DNA from: an uncultured Lacibacter sp.
Lineage (GTDB): Bacteria > Bacteroidota > Bacteroidia > Chitinophagales > Chitinophagaceae
Assembly (NCBI RefSeq): GCF_946479605.1
Contig: NZ_CAMLGT010000244.1
Span: 1 to 5,726 of the forward strand
Direction of reading: 5' to 3'
Length of the DNA: 5,726 nucleotides
Part shown: in pieces, positions 5,364 to 5,726 of the stretch
How the letters are laid out: each line of letters opens with the position of its first letter
Numbering within the stretch: position 1 is the stretch's first letter
The notes under the pieces: generated by a model
The model's input: only the letters and a program-made list of their open reading frames with translations
The model's database searches: none
What the model was told of the DNA's origin: nothing
Made by a program: the position numbers and the translations under genes

Positions 5364-5726
5364 ATGAAGACAATTACTATCGAGGGTCACTTGAGGACCG
5401 AAAACGGGAAGAAAGCCGCCCGTCAACTTCGCTCTCAGGAAATGGTGCCTGGTGTAATTTACGGAGGCTCAGAGGAAGTTAATTTCTACGCTTCTGCCAA
5501 GGCATTCAAGCCGTTGGTTTACACACCCGATTTCCAGGTTGCTGAAGTAAAAGTAAATGGTAAAAGCTACAGAACTATTTTGAAGGATCTTCAGTTCGAC
5601 AAAGTATCAGACGCATTGGCACATGTTGATCTGCTGGAACTTGTTGATGATAAAAAAGTAGTAGCTACTATTCCTTTGAAATTTACAGGTACAGCGAAAG
5701 GTGTGAAGGATGGAGGTAAACTGATC
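5364..5726 (+). CDS. rplY: 50S ribosomal protein L25/general stress protein Ctc, N-terminal part
   Basis: L25 binds 5S rRNA in the large ribosomal subunit; longer versions carry an added C-terminal domain and are called Ctc or TL5. The first 121 residues are in view and the frame is open to the right edge. The opening IEGHLRTENGKKAARQLRSQEMVPGVIYGG (residues 6-35) is the L25 signature. TILKDLQFDKVSDALAHVDLLEL (71-93) completes the RNA-binding barrel. KFTGTAKGVKDGGKL (106-120) is the start of the Ctc-type C-terminal domain, so this is the long form, as usual in Bacteroidota, probably around 200 residues in full. The ATG at 5364 follows an A-rich leader (GATAAAACA). The gene sits 36 bp after prs with no hairpin between them, pointing to one operon. 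In related genomes a peptidyl-tRNA hydrolase gene often follows, but that is outside the window. Confidence 0.93.
   Translation, partial: MKTITIEGHLRTENGKKAARQLRSQEMVPGVIYGGSEEVNFYASAKAFKPLVYTPDFQVAEVKVNGKSYRTILKDLQFDKVSDALAHVDLLELVDDKKVVATIPLKFTGTAKGVKDGGKLI

Overview
The window looks like a chromosomal housekeeping segment from a member of the Bacteroidota, most likely near the Chitinophagaceae. The evidence is: TAnnTTTG-type -7 promoter elements (clearest before mnmA), A/T-rich leaders without Shine-Dalgarno motifs, a lipoprotein with a Bacteroidota-style signal, the N-terminus of a Bacteroidota-type subtilisin-like protease, and the prs-L25/Ctc pair. The placement is inferred from family resemblance, not from a search.

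Left part, minus strand (1-1179): a hypothetical lipoprotein gene is followed after 17 bp by the 5' part of a secreted S8-family serine protease that runs off the left edge. The two are probably one transcription unit for cell-envelope or secreted proteins. The 219-bp gap at 1180-1398 holds a 12-bp perfect palindrome and the terminator of the next gene.

Middle (1399-3919): mnmA (tRNA 2-thiouridylase) on the minus strand is divergent from ssb (single-stranded DNA-binding protein) on the plus strand, and the 176-bp gap between them carries candidate promoters for both. ssb then converges on radC (RadC/JAMM family), and the two share a strong hairpin terminator that can work in both directions.

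Right part (3963-5726): a small, unrecognised single-pass membrane protein gene is divergent from radC. It is followed by an out-of-frame, coding-looking open stretch of uncertain status, two hairpins in tandem (the second a textbook terminator), and then a probable prs-L25 operon. prs (ribose-phosphate pyrophosphokinase) has its own candidate promoter. The large-subunit protein L25/Ctc gene starts 36 bp downstream and is cut by the right edge.

I see no mobile element, CRISPR array, tRNA, rRNA or recognisable riboswitch. Most of the window is ordinary core genome. The parts worth a second look are the small membrane gene with its possible out-of-frame continuation, and the lipoprotein-protease pair. 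I did not find convincing evidence of a new biological system.
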